In this document: piece by piece, positions 33,566-45,481 of the stretch
Position numbering within the stretch: the stretch's first letter is position 1
Layout of the letters: the number at the start of each line of letters is the position of its first letter
From: Lyophyllum atratum
Taxonomy: Eukaryota; Basidiomycota; Agaricomycetes; Agaricales; Lyophyllaceae
Assembly: GCA_014905825.1 (NCBI GenBank)
Contig: JACGCN010000017.1
Span: forward strand, 930,001-994,000
Reading direction: 5' to 3'
DNA: 64,000 bases
Position numbers and translations under genes: made by a program
Notes under the pieces: generated by a model
What the model was told of the DNA's origin: nothing
Seen by the model: the letters and a program-made list of their open reading frames with translations, nothing else
The model's database searches: none

Positions 33566-34292
33566 ATGGCCGCCTTCCTCCCCCTCCTTCTCTTCCTCCC
33601 TCTCATCTCAGCCCAACACGCCCACTCATCCACCAACGGCCTCGACCCCGCCATGGACATGCCCATGTCCCTCGCCCACGGCCACATGTCCCCCTTCCTC
33701 CACTTCGCGCCCGGCGACACCCTCTGGCTCGACGGCTGGGTCCCCGGGCGCGGAAGCACCCTCCTCGGGGCGTGTGTCGGCTTGTTTCTGTTGGGGGTGG
33801 CGGAGAGGTGGGTGGGGGCGTTGAGGGTGGGGGTGGAGGGGGCTGTGTGGAGGGATGTGGTTGGGTAAGTGTGTTTTTTGGGGCTTGGGCTTTGGGGAGG
33901 GAGGCTTATTGGGGTTCCGTGTAGGTACAGGAAGAGACGCAATTCCATGTCGATCCCCAAGAAGCGCGGGTCCCCTGAAGAGACGACGCCCTCCCTGCGG
34001 GATGTGGTGCTCATGCGGGGCGGGACGGCGGCACCTTTCATACTAAACCATGCATGGGCGCGGTTCCTGTTGCAAAGCACGCAAGCGGCGTTGGCGTTCC
34101 TATTCATGCTTGCCGTCATGTACGTTTCTTCGTGCCTCCCTTGCGACGCGGTACTGACGAGTCCGGGTTTGCGTTTGTAGGTCCTTCCAAGTCTCCTTCA
34201 TCCTGAGCATCGTCATCGGGCTGGGCGTGGGGGAGATGATGTATGGACGGTTCACGGATGCGGTGGAGGCGGGGATGCATGAGGGGCGGTAG
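33566..34292 (+). CDS. Ctr-family copper transporter
   Basis: Three exons (33566-33864, 33925-34119, 34181-34292) give 201 aa in frame. The N-terminus has a signal-like hydrophobic start (FLPLLLFLPLISA) and a Met/His-rich patch (MDMPMSLAHGHM) of the kind that binds Cu(I) outside the cell. Three membrane helices follow: TLLGACVGLFLLGVAERW; FLLQSTQAALAFLFMLAVMS with the M-x3-M copper gate; and VSFILSIVIGLGVGEMMYGR with G-x3-G. These are the hallmarks of Ctr1/Ctr-type trimeric copper importers. The cytosolic loop is basic (RKRRNSMSIPKKRG). Length fits the family. Confidence 0.93.
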
Positions 34293-34527
34293 ATGGCTTT
34301 ATTTAGGGCGCGTGTATTTTTATTGGTATTGGGAGGGGTTGTACTTGTACGTTGTTGAGAGTGGTATTTATTTTACTCTTGTCCGTTTTGGTGCGAGGAA
34401 TATGTTGGAACGTCCTTTGAAGAGGGCGTGGCTCATGGATCCGTCCTTGCGTCTGTTTCTAAATCTATTTGGCTTAGTTGCTGGAGGGTGTTGCGGGCTT
34501 GTGGAACCTTAACCATCGCATCAGGGC

Positions 34528-34681
34528 TCTCCTAGACAGACACCATCAGTCCTTCCGAGTCCATTCTGCAGCGAAGCCTCCTCCTCGAGAACACATCATG
34601 ATTGATATGAAAGCGCTCTAGAAACTCTTTGCATGCGGTAAAGTTCATCCCGCTCCGCGGTTAAAGCTCTCCAGTTTCTGG
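34528..34681 (+). repeat. Diverged direct repeat, copy 1
   Basis: About 154 bp related to 34840-34990, sharing TCTCCTAGACAGACACC at the start and TTCATCCCGCTCCGCGGT plus AGTTTCTGGA at the end, with substitutions and a net 3-bp length difference. Confidence 0.8.
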
Positions 34682-34839
34682 AAGGAAACCGCCATCGGTC
34701 GCGATGCATTAAGTCTGGTAATAGATAAGATAGAGCTTCTTGAAGATATCTGTTCGGGCGATGCGACGTTTCCGAAATCTGTGCATTGCCTCCGCACGAT
34801 TTTGCAAAGTCTTCTGCGCGTCATAGGCACGGTGGCGTC

Positions 34840-34990
34840 TCTCCTAGACAGACACCGTCGGTCCTTCCTTCATTCCGTAGAGAGGCCTCATACTCGAGAA
34901 GGCATTGCGATTCATTCCACTGCGCTCTACAAACTCTTTGAATGCGGTGAAGTTCATCCCGCTCCGCGGTCAAACCCTCGAGTTTCTGGA
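34840..34990 (+). repeat. Diverged direct repeat, copy 2
   Basis: Second copy, about 310 bp downstream of the first. Both lie between the copper transporter gene and the 3' end of the gene at 35063-36815. No gene is assigned to them. Confidence 0.8.
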
Positions 34991-35062
34991 CGGGAAGTTA
35001 TATGATAGTTGATACTAATGGTAATGCGACGACATGAGGCAATCTCAGAGAAAAGATTCCTC

Positions 35063-36815
35063 CTATATTTTAGTCTGACCAGCAGTGTCCATTCGACGTC
35101 CGGAATCTGGTTCGTATGGTGGCGGCAGCGCCGAAGTGACATCACTAGTGCGGTTATCTCCATCGTCCTCCTCATTTGTCCGCCCACCGGATTGCGCCAG
35201 CTCCTGTTGAAGTTCGACAACAAGCTCCTCTAACATCTGGATACGGGCACTAGCACCGGTGCTCTCAGAAGCAAAAGGATTGTTCGCCTGATGAGCAAGT
35301 TCCGAGGTTTCTGGAGATATGGCGCCGGGCAGAGGTGGCTTGCGCTGAACGTGGAAATCGTCATCACTGCTTGCGAAATCTGCGCCCCGGGTTTGAAGGG
35401 TGAAGGGTCGAACTACGAAGTAGACGGATATGTTGTAGATAAAAAGATAGAGCATCGATAAACTTACTTCCTGTCACCCGGTTGGGCTGGAGTCCACGGT
35501 CCCATATCGGCATTGCAGGAGGAGGGCTAGCGGAATCTGGGTTCTGCTGGACAACCAAGTTCGCAGTGGCACTAGACATCCCGACTTGAACAGTGGGTAG
35601 AGAAAACGGATCAGCTGAACGTCAGAGCGAGAAATTACGTTGAGAAGGTGGGAAACACGCAGGTGATACCTTTTAGTTGGGATGATGAGGATCGGGATAA
35701 GGTAGCCCGGCGAAATAGTTGTTGTTTGATAAACAGGATTAAAGCCAATATGATCAGAAAACCGACGACGCCCCCGATTATTACCCCAATGAGGGTAGGC
35801 TTTGAGATACCTCGATTTGAGGATGCTCCGATAGAGCTTCCCTTCGTCGCCAAGGAGTGAAAAGACGCTTTAAAGGTGATATAGTCAAGTACGAAAGCGA
35901 CGTCTTCCGTGTCGGTGACTTCCATCTTCAACGTATGATCGCCAGCTGCCAGGGTATCGTTAGAATACCAAGGAAAGTGTACTTGCGTCGCTGTGGTGGC
36001 GGCGGTGTACATCTTATCGAAGGAGAAACCGTCCATGGTATATCTGATGAAGATTCGCCCAAAGTTCGCATGTTTGTTGAGAATTCCATAAACGGATATC
36101 GAAGTGCCTATGTATGGTTTTCGTAAGATGCAGTAGTCAGTAAGAGACACGTAAAACAAACCAGTAAAATTGAATGTTGCCGAGGAGCCAGTGACGTTCG
36201 TATGATGTGTTGCATTGCCGAGAGGAACGAAGATGAAAGCGTCTTGGTCCCCTGTCTTCGGGACAATGTTCTTGGTACTATTACGTGTCCAAGTTCCATC
36301 GTATACGATGGCTGGGTCACCGTCGTCGGCGAGCAAAGTTTCTCCGGACAGTGGTGTGTCATTGCCTGCAGTTACGAGCACGTAGTCGAGGGCAACAGAT
36401 ATGTTAGATACAGTAATCGTGTGAGTTGTGTCGGGGAGTATGGGTGACTGGAACCATCGCTCCACGACATCGTAAGGGCTGATTTCGCTCGCATTATTGG
36501 TTTTCGGGGGAAAGTTCGAGGTATTGAAGGGTGTTCCACCGTCGATGGTTATGATACCAATTTGGTCACTATCAAGTGGCCCTGGGTACAACGCGCCAAA
36601 GAGTGAGACTGATGTTCCTTCAAATCATGTGTAAGTTCAACGGCGGGTAGGGAGTGTCTAACGGTACCATTGAAAGTGACACTGAAGGAACCCAACAAAT
36701 CACTGGTATTTGGGAGGATCCCGGACCCTCCCAAAAGTCTAACACTCGCAAACGCAGCCCAACTCCCGATAAGATTCACGTGCTGGTTGATATCGTCAAA
36801 GAGAATGGTGGCCAT
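35063..36815 (-). CDS. Single-pass surface protein with beta-rich ectodomain
   Basis: Five exons (36815-36668, 36617-36162, 36107-35670, 35614-35468, 35412-35063) give 512 aa in frame. The ectodomain (residues 1-270) has the pattern of a two-part agaric surface protein: SVRLLGGSGILPNTSDLLGS, FNGTSVSLFGALYPGP, IITIDGGTPFNTSNFP, TFNFTGTSISVYGILN and LAAGDHTLKMEVTD, with many N-x-S/T sites. One membrane helix follows (LIGVIIGGVVGFLIILALIL). The cytosolic tail is Pro/Ser-rich with PPPY and a coiled-coil-like stretch (RIQMLEELVVELQQELAQ). No classical signal peptide is seen, which is common in this group. The ectodomain may bind carbohydrate; function is unknown. Confidence 0.8.
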
Positions 36816-37407
36816 AACGAATGTGAAAGCGCGGACAAAGAGGCGGATGAATGAAGTGTGCTGGGCTCTAAAGTTGTACTGTCAACATCATCCATAGATT
36901 CGAGAAGCCAATGCGTGCTGGGTAATCTCTTCCCAAACTTGAACGTGCATCAGTGAGAGACGAGGGATAAACAAGTGCAACAGAAGCTTACTTGTACTGG
37001 TACATCAGAAGAAGTTAGCTGTGGAAAGGCATCAGAAGATAATCAAACTGATTCAATCGTAGACGCGCACCAGTGGTAATATGGAAGTTGCACGTCAATT
37101 AGAAATCACTGATGCACGCACGGTCATTGCTAACCCTTATCGAGCCATCTTGAGCCTTGCACACTATTCATCATTGTTCAGTCGGACTGCGATAGGAGGC
37201 AACTATCGGATGGATAGCAGTCATGACATGGGTCGTCCTTACGAAAGGAAGTCCGAAGCGGACAATACATGCGTGGAACTAGTAGAGAAAATTCGGAGGC
37301 TCAAGGCGAAAAGGCACAAAGGAAGTATGAAGCCCGGCACGAACGAAAAGAGCGGGGGCGAAGTCGGAAAGCGACGAAAAGGACACGAATAGAAGGACAG
37401 AGCATAC

Positions 37408-37665
37408 CTTTACGATGCCGATACATCTCGGCAAGTTGCAGGAGGACATTTGTATCCCTCGGGAGCTTCAGCTGGATCTCACACAGCGCATCAGGATCTG
37501 CATAGGAATCTTGATGTCAGCCACGAATAACACGAAGGGAAGAGGGAGCTGGGAAAATATAAAAGCGAAGGGGTAAGGGTACGGCGTGTTCCGTCCTGGA
37601 GCAAAATCGCAGAGAAGGCGGCACTCACGTTTGGTGATGACAATCTGCAGCGACAGCTTCGTCAT
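37408..37665 (-). CDS. Gene fragment, two exons, unrecognised
   Basis: Exon 1 (37665-37629) starts with ATG. Exon 2 (37497-37408) joins in frame to read TKHPDALCEIQLKLPRDTNV and LLQLAEMYRHRKG. The second exon ends at a good donor (GTATGC), but no third exon was found before 36,900. The intron between them (131 nt) is long for this genome. It could be the start of a gene whose rest is lost. Confidence 0.4.
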
Positions 37666-38622
37666 ATGCTACCCGTGCTCCACTGCCCACGGGTTCTCCT
37701 TTCCTTGATCCTCCTTTCTGTCGCTCGCCCTGCCACATAGCACTCTAATCGATAACCACTTCGTCCCGCCCGCCGACTACTACGACCTCTGCGCTGCAGC
37801 GTTTCTTCTCCCCGGGGCGCTGCGTCCTGCGGCCGAGGATCCAAATGACCTTGGAGAGTCGGAAGGGCAGACCCCGCGCGCCGGCTTCGGTTTGGAGTAA
37901 CCGATGACAGAAGTACATTGCTGTAAGAAAGCCTCAGCACGGAAACGCTCACACGTAGTATGTACAAGCGTGTTCGTAATTCAAGGCATCTTTTCAAGAA
38001 CGATCATCGTTATTGAGTCCGAGTCGTCAAGCTGCCAATTTCGCGGATAGGATGCCACTCAGGCGTCTGGTAATGGAGCTACGAGAGGTATAACTGTGTC
38101 CAAGAACATGGATCTGCGGTATGGTGTCCGGTGGGCTCTCACAGGCATGCGCAGGGCTGAGATGTAGGGCGGCGATTGCTAGCAGGGTGCCAGAAAGGAG
38201 AACAGCGTGACTGAAGAATGTAGCTGGGTCACACCACGTGACCGTGCCGTATACGCGTCAACTGACTCAATATAAGTACGTAAGGCGCCGTGCCGTCGCA
38301 AAGCCTGCTACTTGTGCTCGAGCTCCGCTTCCCTTTTTTGTCTTAACAGATATAATTTTAAGTCCTCCAATTCCCTGCAGCCCCAAGGTCTAATCTAGAC
38401 ATATGTAGGGTCAATCTCACGAATTAGATTACCTTCGTGTTGTCTCGTGCTATGTTGTGAAGAATAGGACATTTGAGTCTGGACCCTCTATAGCTATGAT
38501 GGTAGACCCTCTATAGCTATTTTCGTACTCGGAAATGGCTCTCGTACGTACGCAGTGATTTAGACCCTCAGTCTCCATTGATTATTGTTTGTCCTATCGT
38601 AATACAACCATCTTTCCCAGTG
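37666..38622. other. Intergenic, left flank of E3
   Basis: No gene is seen. A short local duplication of GACCCTCTATAGCTAT occurs near 38,483-38,520. Confidence 0.45.
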
Positions 38623-39042
38623 TGTGACGGTGGTGTATTGGACTGGGCCACTAGACATGCCCAAAGGCCATGGACAACAGTAGCATACAATTAGTCAGCA
38701 CATATTGTATTCCGAGATCTTCCTTAGAATACAAAAAAGCACACTTTTACCCCCTCGTCGACCCTCCCTAAGGATCTCCGAGCCCGTGCTCACCTACGGT
38801 ACATCGCGTACACCGCCGCCCCTGTGTAGGGTGACAGCACCCCTCCTCTAGGGTCACAAGAGTCCTGCAAAGGACGACATTGCCCCTTAGCAGGGTTACA
38901 GCTAGGCGCGACCGCCATCGCGCCCGGAGCACGCGTGGGCAGGGAACCTCAACAGGTGACCCACCCCGCAGCTCTGCCTTCCGGACCCGGCTTCAACCAA
39001 CGAGAAGTCCGTGGACGCCCGATGTCACCGCCCGGCATCACA
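38623..39042 (+). repeat. E3 LTR, left copy
   Basis: 420 bp, starts TGTGACGGTGGTG and ends CCCGGCATCACA. The terminal 5 bp are inverted repeats. No length difference from the right copy. Confidence 0.93.
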
Positions 39043-39107
39043 ATGGTGGGGGCACCGCGGACTTCAATCAAGTCGGTTGAAGTCCTGGTCTTCTATCTAC
39101 CATTCTC

Positions 39108-39475
39108 AGACGTTGTTGCAGCTGCGTCGCGCAGCTTGCGACCTCTGAGGAGCATTTATATACTCTCGGGTGATGTTGCTGCACGCCTTGCGCTGCGAGC
39201 GACCCCCGAACATCAGCCCTTTCATCAGACGACGTTGCGGCATGCTCTGCATGGCTCGCGATCTCTGATTTCTTCTCCCACCGCTATCCTCGGATGTTGT
39301 TACAGCTGCGTCGCGCAGCTTGTGACCTCTGAGAAAGGTTCATACATCCTCGGGTGATGTTGCTGCCCGCCCTGCGCTGCGAGCGACCCCCGAGTATTCA
39401 TACTTTCCGTCAGATGATGTTGCGGCATGCTTTGCATTGCTCGCGACCTCTGACTTCTTTCTCTCGCGCGGATCG
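39108..39475 (+). repeat. E3 higher-order tandem repeat, 184-bp period
   Basis: Two copies of about 184 bp (39108-39291, 39292-39475). Each consists of three related units of about 60 bp that begin GA(C/T)GTTG and end near GCGACC(T/C)C. The units carry short hairpins: GCTGCG-TCG-CGCAGC in unit 1 of both copies and CATGC-TCT-GCATG in unit 3. Confidence 0.8.
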
Positions 39476-40456
39476 TGGTGCAAACCTGCCGTCGCCAAGA
39501 TTCCATCCCACAAATCCTTCATATTCAGTCTGCACCCCCGACGACCGCCGTAGTCGCATTCGACACTTGGACTCACGGCTCACTCTACTATACTCAATAA
39601 AATATTCTTACTGGCTCTCGAAAGCCCGAAATCCCGCGAGATTTTCATGAGATCATCCAAGGTCCATCTCGCGTCCCCAGTCATTCGCTCCTTCGCACTC
39701 GTGAACTCAAGACGCCGTGCCATACGCCTTTCAACGAGCCTTCAACGTTTGCCATAGCATTGAGCAACCCTATGTTAGGGTTACCTCATGCTCGGCTCTA
39801 AACCATGTTCCTTGCCATGTTCCTCACCTCTCTTCATCTTTTGGAGATGCTAACCGCCCTTGCTGTCACCAAAGGCGACCAGCACGAACCCATTGACTGT
39901 TGGAAGGAGTAGGAGAGGTTTGGGAAGGATCTGGATGTGTTGAGGGGAAACTGAGAGGAGTTAGTGCTGTGCCAGAGACATTGGGCTATATCTCTGGAAC
40001 GGAGGCCTCTGGTCCTTAGGTTCTTCTTGCATCTTCAAGGCATCGGTTTCTCCGTCCTGCTGATGCATGGGTGGCCCCTTGCAGTCACCCCCTCCTCCTC
40101 CATCAACATTTCCGCGCAATTTCACCATTTTGGGCATATCTCGGCCACCGGTACACCGATCCCTTAGATTCTTAGTTCTTTGGCTTCGCCTCGTCGAACG
40201 CTACCCGCCAGTATGCGGGTTTATGGAATTCCGCTCAGCCGTCCTCCCTCATCCACGATTTCGCGCGTTTTCGGCGCTTATACGATATCTAGACAGCCGC
40301 TGGAGCGACTTGCTTAAATCCTGGCGCGTTCGACTCTCGTCGTCGACCGCTTTCCGCCGATATACGGGTCTTTGGCGATCCACTCATCCGTTCGCTCTCA
40401 ACGTCACGCTCGACATGACCCCTTCCACCAAGCCCGCACCTCACTACACCGTTCCT

Positions 40457-43400
40457 GCGACCACGCCCTCGGCGTTGACGTTGCAGAACCGGTTTCCCTC
40501 TGCTTCTATAGCTCTTTTAGTGGGACATCACGACCTCTCAAGTCTCAAGCCCCAATGCTCGTTCCCAACGTCCATTGCTGGCGTTCCAGCTCGTTTCGAA
40601 CCCTCGGCTTGCGTGGACGGGTTGTTTCTACCTGCCCTGGCCCGCTGGGGCTAATTCTGTGCCTCTGGCACCCGTCGTTGTGGCTTAGAATGACACAGTC
40701 GGACGAGCAGAAGCCTAGCAACCGATGGCAACGCATCTCAAGGCCCCAGGGCGTCTTCAAGACCCTCGGTCGCATCTGGCCAATCCTGCCGTCAGGTTCA
40801 CTTCTCCGACGTGATTTTAGCGTACCCACTGCGTCTGGGACCGTCGTCGACGCCCAGAACAACCTATTCAGATGACAGTAGGCCCAGCGACCGCCGATTT
40901 CACGTTTCTAGACCCCGAGACACCCCCGCGACGGTCTCCCACATTCTACGACCCCTACATCGCTCCTTTATGCTAAACAACGTTGATATCCGGTTAGGTT
41001 ACAGCTTCGTCGAGTCCCCTCGCGTTTCGAGCCCTTCAGGCCGAGTGGCCGCATCCTTAGGCTGCCTCGAACCGTTGTGCAGCTTCAGAGCACACCAGAG
41101 ACTCGTCGTCGCGGCCTAGTACGACCCGCTCAGATGAGAAGTGGCGTGACGACTCATCCAGAGGCAGCGCCCTCCTATGCAGTGGTTGCTGCTCGGGGTT
41201 CTTTGAGGTTCGAGCGCCCTTCGTGGCGGCTCCCTCTCACCTCATGACCTTTGTACTTCCGCAGTCTCAGACACGTCATCGAGGCCCCAAACGACCCTCT
41301 CAAATGCCAAGAAGCCCCGTGACTGTCAACTTCGTATTTGTGGTTCTTGCGACATCCTCGAGACCAACCACCACATCCTGCGACCTCTGCTTCGCATCTC
41401 TACGCCGAACGACGGCTGTGTCCGCTTAGGTCACTGTTTTAATGGATCTCATCGTGTTCTGAGCCTCTCCGGCTGTGTGGACGGACAGCCATGCACTGTC
41501 CTGACCCGCTGGATAGCTCCGAGCTCATTCATCGAGTTCTTAGCCTCCACACGCCTCCAAGAGGCCGTTCTACCGCTTCCATCGATTCTACGGCTCCCAT
41601 TACCCCCCTTTTGAGGCTGCGACGACTGTTTTAAAGGTCTACATGGACCTCGAGTGGGTGGGTCATACAGCAGTCACCGATCCCACCGATCCTTTCGCTG
41701 TTCTGCGACCACGCCTTCGGCGTTGACGTTGCAGGACAGCTTCCACCTCGCGGCTGCCGAGCTCCCGTTTTATAGCCTCAAGACTACCGCTCCTACTCGT
41801 CGCGCTCCTCATTTACCAGACCTCGAGTGGGTGGACGGTATGACATCACGAACTCCACGTATCGACCTGCCGTTCTGCGACTACGCCCTCAGCGTTGATG
41901 TTGCCGAACCAATTCCTCCGCGCTGCTGCCAACTCCCTGCGCGACGGCTTATCCTCGCCCTCGCCCCTCTAGCGCCTCATCTCGTTCCGAGCCTCTCAGC
42001 AAGCGTGGACGGGCCACTTTGTGGACCTATCTCCGAGACATAGAATGACTCACTCGAACGAAGAGGAGCCCCGCGACCACAGACCAGGTGTTTTAGGGCC
42101 CAGGGTCGTCCTCACGACCATAGATTACATCGGCGGTCGTGTTCTGCTCGTCGTCGCATCAGAAACAACACCCTTCCGTGTTTTATAGGCCCCGCAACCG
42201 GGCCTTTGCGTTGGTTGTTGCTCATTCACACCTGACACGCCGTCTGCCATGCCAGCACGTCACCCAAAGCTCGGTGACCCACGCCGAGCCTGTTGTTTGG
42301 TCGACCTCGCTCCCGCCTGCATTGACGTAGCAAAAGCAATTTCGTTCGGAGGATGCTAAATGCGCGATGTGATCTCTGATGAGCTCAGCACTCGTCATGT
42401 CGCGTTTCTGCACCTCCTGGTCATTAGCTGGGGGGCTTCCACTGTCTTTTCTGGCTCTCGCGACCACGCCCTGAGCGTTGACATTGCATGACAGTCCATC
42501 TTCGCCCTTCGAACTCCCAACAGCGGACCAGTTCACTCTTTCAGCGCTTGAAACTTGTCGTCAGGACTTAGAACGACCCACTTGGATGATATGAAGCCCA
42601 ACAACCTGCCACGTGTCTTCGCTTCAAGACCGTCGGTCACATCTGGCCAGTCTTCGAGTGCGAGCTCTCTTGCCCGACACATTTCTAGTGTACATCTTCA
42701 TATGGGACCTCCTGGATGCTAGGAAGGACTCTCGACTCTTGTCTTTACGCCCTACATCGCAGTCGAGAACGCCAGCTACCACGGACAGCTCCCAACGCAA
42801 CGACGCAGCTTCGTCCAGGCCCTTCCAACGTTCCAACTCGTTCTCGAGCTGCCCTGACCCGCTAGGCAGCTTCAGAGCATGTTTTAAGGCCTATGACAGC
42901 CGTCGACTAGGCTTTTCGGGACTCACGCCATCCTCAAGACCGTCTACCGCACCTGAGTCGCATTCGGGAACATCAAACCGCGCAGATTGGACAGCTACCC
43001 GCAGTCCTGACCCAGTGAGAGGCTTCAAGACACCGGCGAGGTTGTCCGTCACGCCGACGCGCCTCCAGGAGCCATACCTCGTGCCCCTGTACAACACAGA
43101 CATCAAGTGGGCATTATTACATCGTTCTTGCGACCACGCCCTCGGCGTTGACGTTGCAGGACCCATTCCTCCTCACACCCACCTACCTCCTGTTTTAGGG
43201 CTTCAAGACACCCTCGAGACCATTGAATACACCTTACTCGTGTTCTAAGCCATCACCTAATGTGGACAGATAGTCCTATGCTATCTAGACCGGCTAAAAG
43301 CCTACAAGGCATCGGGAAGATGGCCCACCCGTGATATACAACTCCCGGTGCATCGAGTTGGAGGTCCTTTAAGCGATTTAAAACGTCTACCATGCAGCTA

Positions 43401-44577
43401 CCTCGTCTATTCCTCACCATTAGACCAGGCTCTTGCAATCGCGCCCTCCAGCGACGTGGTTGCAGACCCAAGTCATTAGTCCATCACCATCGCGATCAGC
43501 GTGCGTTGCGGTCACCGGCAAGCACTACACATGTCTTGTGCGGTCCCTTTTGCATTTCTATGCGCCTGGAAAGCCGACTGGCGAGGCCTATCCGTCTGCG
43601 ACCTCGACTTATCAACTTTGAAGGTTCTGCGACCACGCCCCCGGCATTGACGTTGCAGACCTCGAGTTCAATGCCCAAGCCATCATCAAGGGCCCGCGAG
43701 TCCTTTCGTACTAGCCCCGCTCTGAGACTGATTTTTGTGACCGCGCCAACCAGCGATGATGTTGCAGATCCAGCTCCCCGACATGTCGTTGTGGCTCGCA
43801 AGCTCGCGACCAAGTACTGAGTCTTATTCAAGCTCTTCGATTCAGTCTACATTCGTGCTGTATCAGACATACCAACTTTTTGTCAATTAACTTCAATGTT
43901 ATTGGTATCTTAGTACTTTAGTACTTGATGGGGTTTGGCATCGAAAGGAGTGAAATATGTTCTTGCGACCATGTCTGCGGACACTGATGTTGCAAAAACG
44001 AAACCCCCAACGATGCCTATGGAAGTGGAAAACAGTCAACACTGTCATACATATCTCCTATGTCTCATGCGACTCGCTCCTTTCCTCTCGCAACCGCACT
44101 CTGGGTGCTGATGTTGTGTGGTAGTTGTGATACTCGTCACTCGACACCTTGCTGGATATGGTCGCGTATTCGCTCTAGTACCGCCTGAAGTTCCCTTTGA
44201 TGTCTGCATCTCAACGGATTCCCACGTCCCAATTGTTGGCTGGGGGGCCTTTGGTATTCCAAGCCTTAGATTCCTTACTGTTACTTAGCTCTCGTGACCA
44301 CACTTCCGGTGTCGATATTGCAGAGCCGTCCTTTCGAATCCTCCGACACTGGGGGGCCGTCGCCATCCATGGACATTGCATTCTTAGCATGTCCCGCTAT
44401 CAATTCTGTATTGCGCCTACCCCTATTTTTCTCTTCAAAGATGGGCTCTCGTATCCACACTCACAGCGTTGAAGTTACGGGTCTCTCCCCATCAGCTCCA
44501 CAATGTTTACGGCCTACCTCGTTCTTCGCTCCCAAGACGTGTTCTCGTGACCATACCCTTCAGTGTTGACGTTGCAG
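40457..44577 (+). repeat. E3 dispersed 30-bp repeat family, 11 copies
   Basis: Degenerate copies of a 30-bp motif (GCGACCACGCCCTCGGCG followed by TTGACGTTGCAG) all lie on the plus strand. Positions are 40457-40486, 41705-41734, 41877-41906, 42470-42489 onward, 43130-43159, 43629-43658, 43737-43767, 43965-43994, 44090-44120, 44294-44323 and 44547-44577. The best copies contain a small hairpin (ACGCC-CTC-GGCGT). Spacing is irregular (about 110 to 1,250 bp). Confidence 0.8.
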
Positions 44578-45481
44578 AACCAGACTCCTATTTCTTGGAA
44601 GTGGAAACTGGGGGGCCAAATTCTGGCGACTCTGTTCATACCCACCCACCCACCCCTACATCGCAATCATTTTTCATCAATCCTCATTTGGGTACTTATC
44701 TCGTGTACATCTGAACCGCTTCAGTATGCACACGGGAGAAGTGGGGGGCTGTGGGGGGAGGTATATGTACCGAGGACCATATACCGTCTCCTTAGCCTGA
44801 CGTGGCACAGCGGCCCCACTGGAGCCGCTAAAGGATGCAGAGAGAGAAGGGTTAGGATATGGAGGACCTCTGACTACCCTTCTACTATTCTCAGTGCGAT
44901 GGCAGGCGCATATGGCAGTAAGGTTAGGACTGGCGAAGCCTCCGACGACTTATCGCCTTCCCAGCCTGGCATGGCGCAGCGGCCCCACTGGAGCTGCTAA
45001 AGGATGCAGAGAGAGAAGGGATAGGATATGGAGGACCTCTAACCACGCTCCTGCTATCCTCAGTGCGATTCACGATTGACAGGCGCACACATATAGCCGT
45101 AAGGCGACAACTGGTGAAGCCTCCCACAACTTAGAGCCTTCCCAGCCTGGCATGGCACAGCGGCCTCTGAAGGATACAGAGGGATGGTGGAGGGTATGAT
45201 GGACATGTAACCACCCTCCTGCTATCCTCATTGCAGTGGCAGATGGAGTGGCGGTATATTGGGGTTGGGAGGCTTCCTTCAACTAGCGCTTGAGCGCTTC
45301 TCAACTGTGGAACAGAAATTTTGGATGGAAATTTTTTCTTCCTTTTTCGAAACTGGGGGGCCCATTGTTCTGGGGACATTATTTCCTTTCCCTTCATCTT
45401 GACTTTTAACCTTAGAATTTGGGGGGCCATTGTATGCCTACTTTTCTTTCTGCTGCATGCCCTCTGGACATGGGGGGGCAC

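Noticed and set aside
33445..34119. 224-codon minus-strand frame
   Set aside because: Antisense to the copper transporter, which has clear family motifs and splice sites.
40457..44577. CRISPR-like array from the 30-bp repeats
   Set aside because: Spacing ranges from about 110 to 1,250 bp, copies are degenerate, and this is a eukaryotic LTR element.
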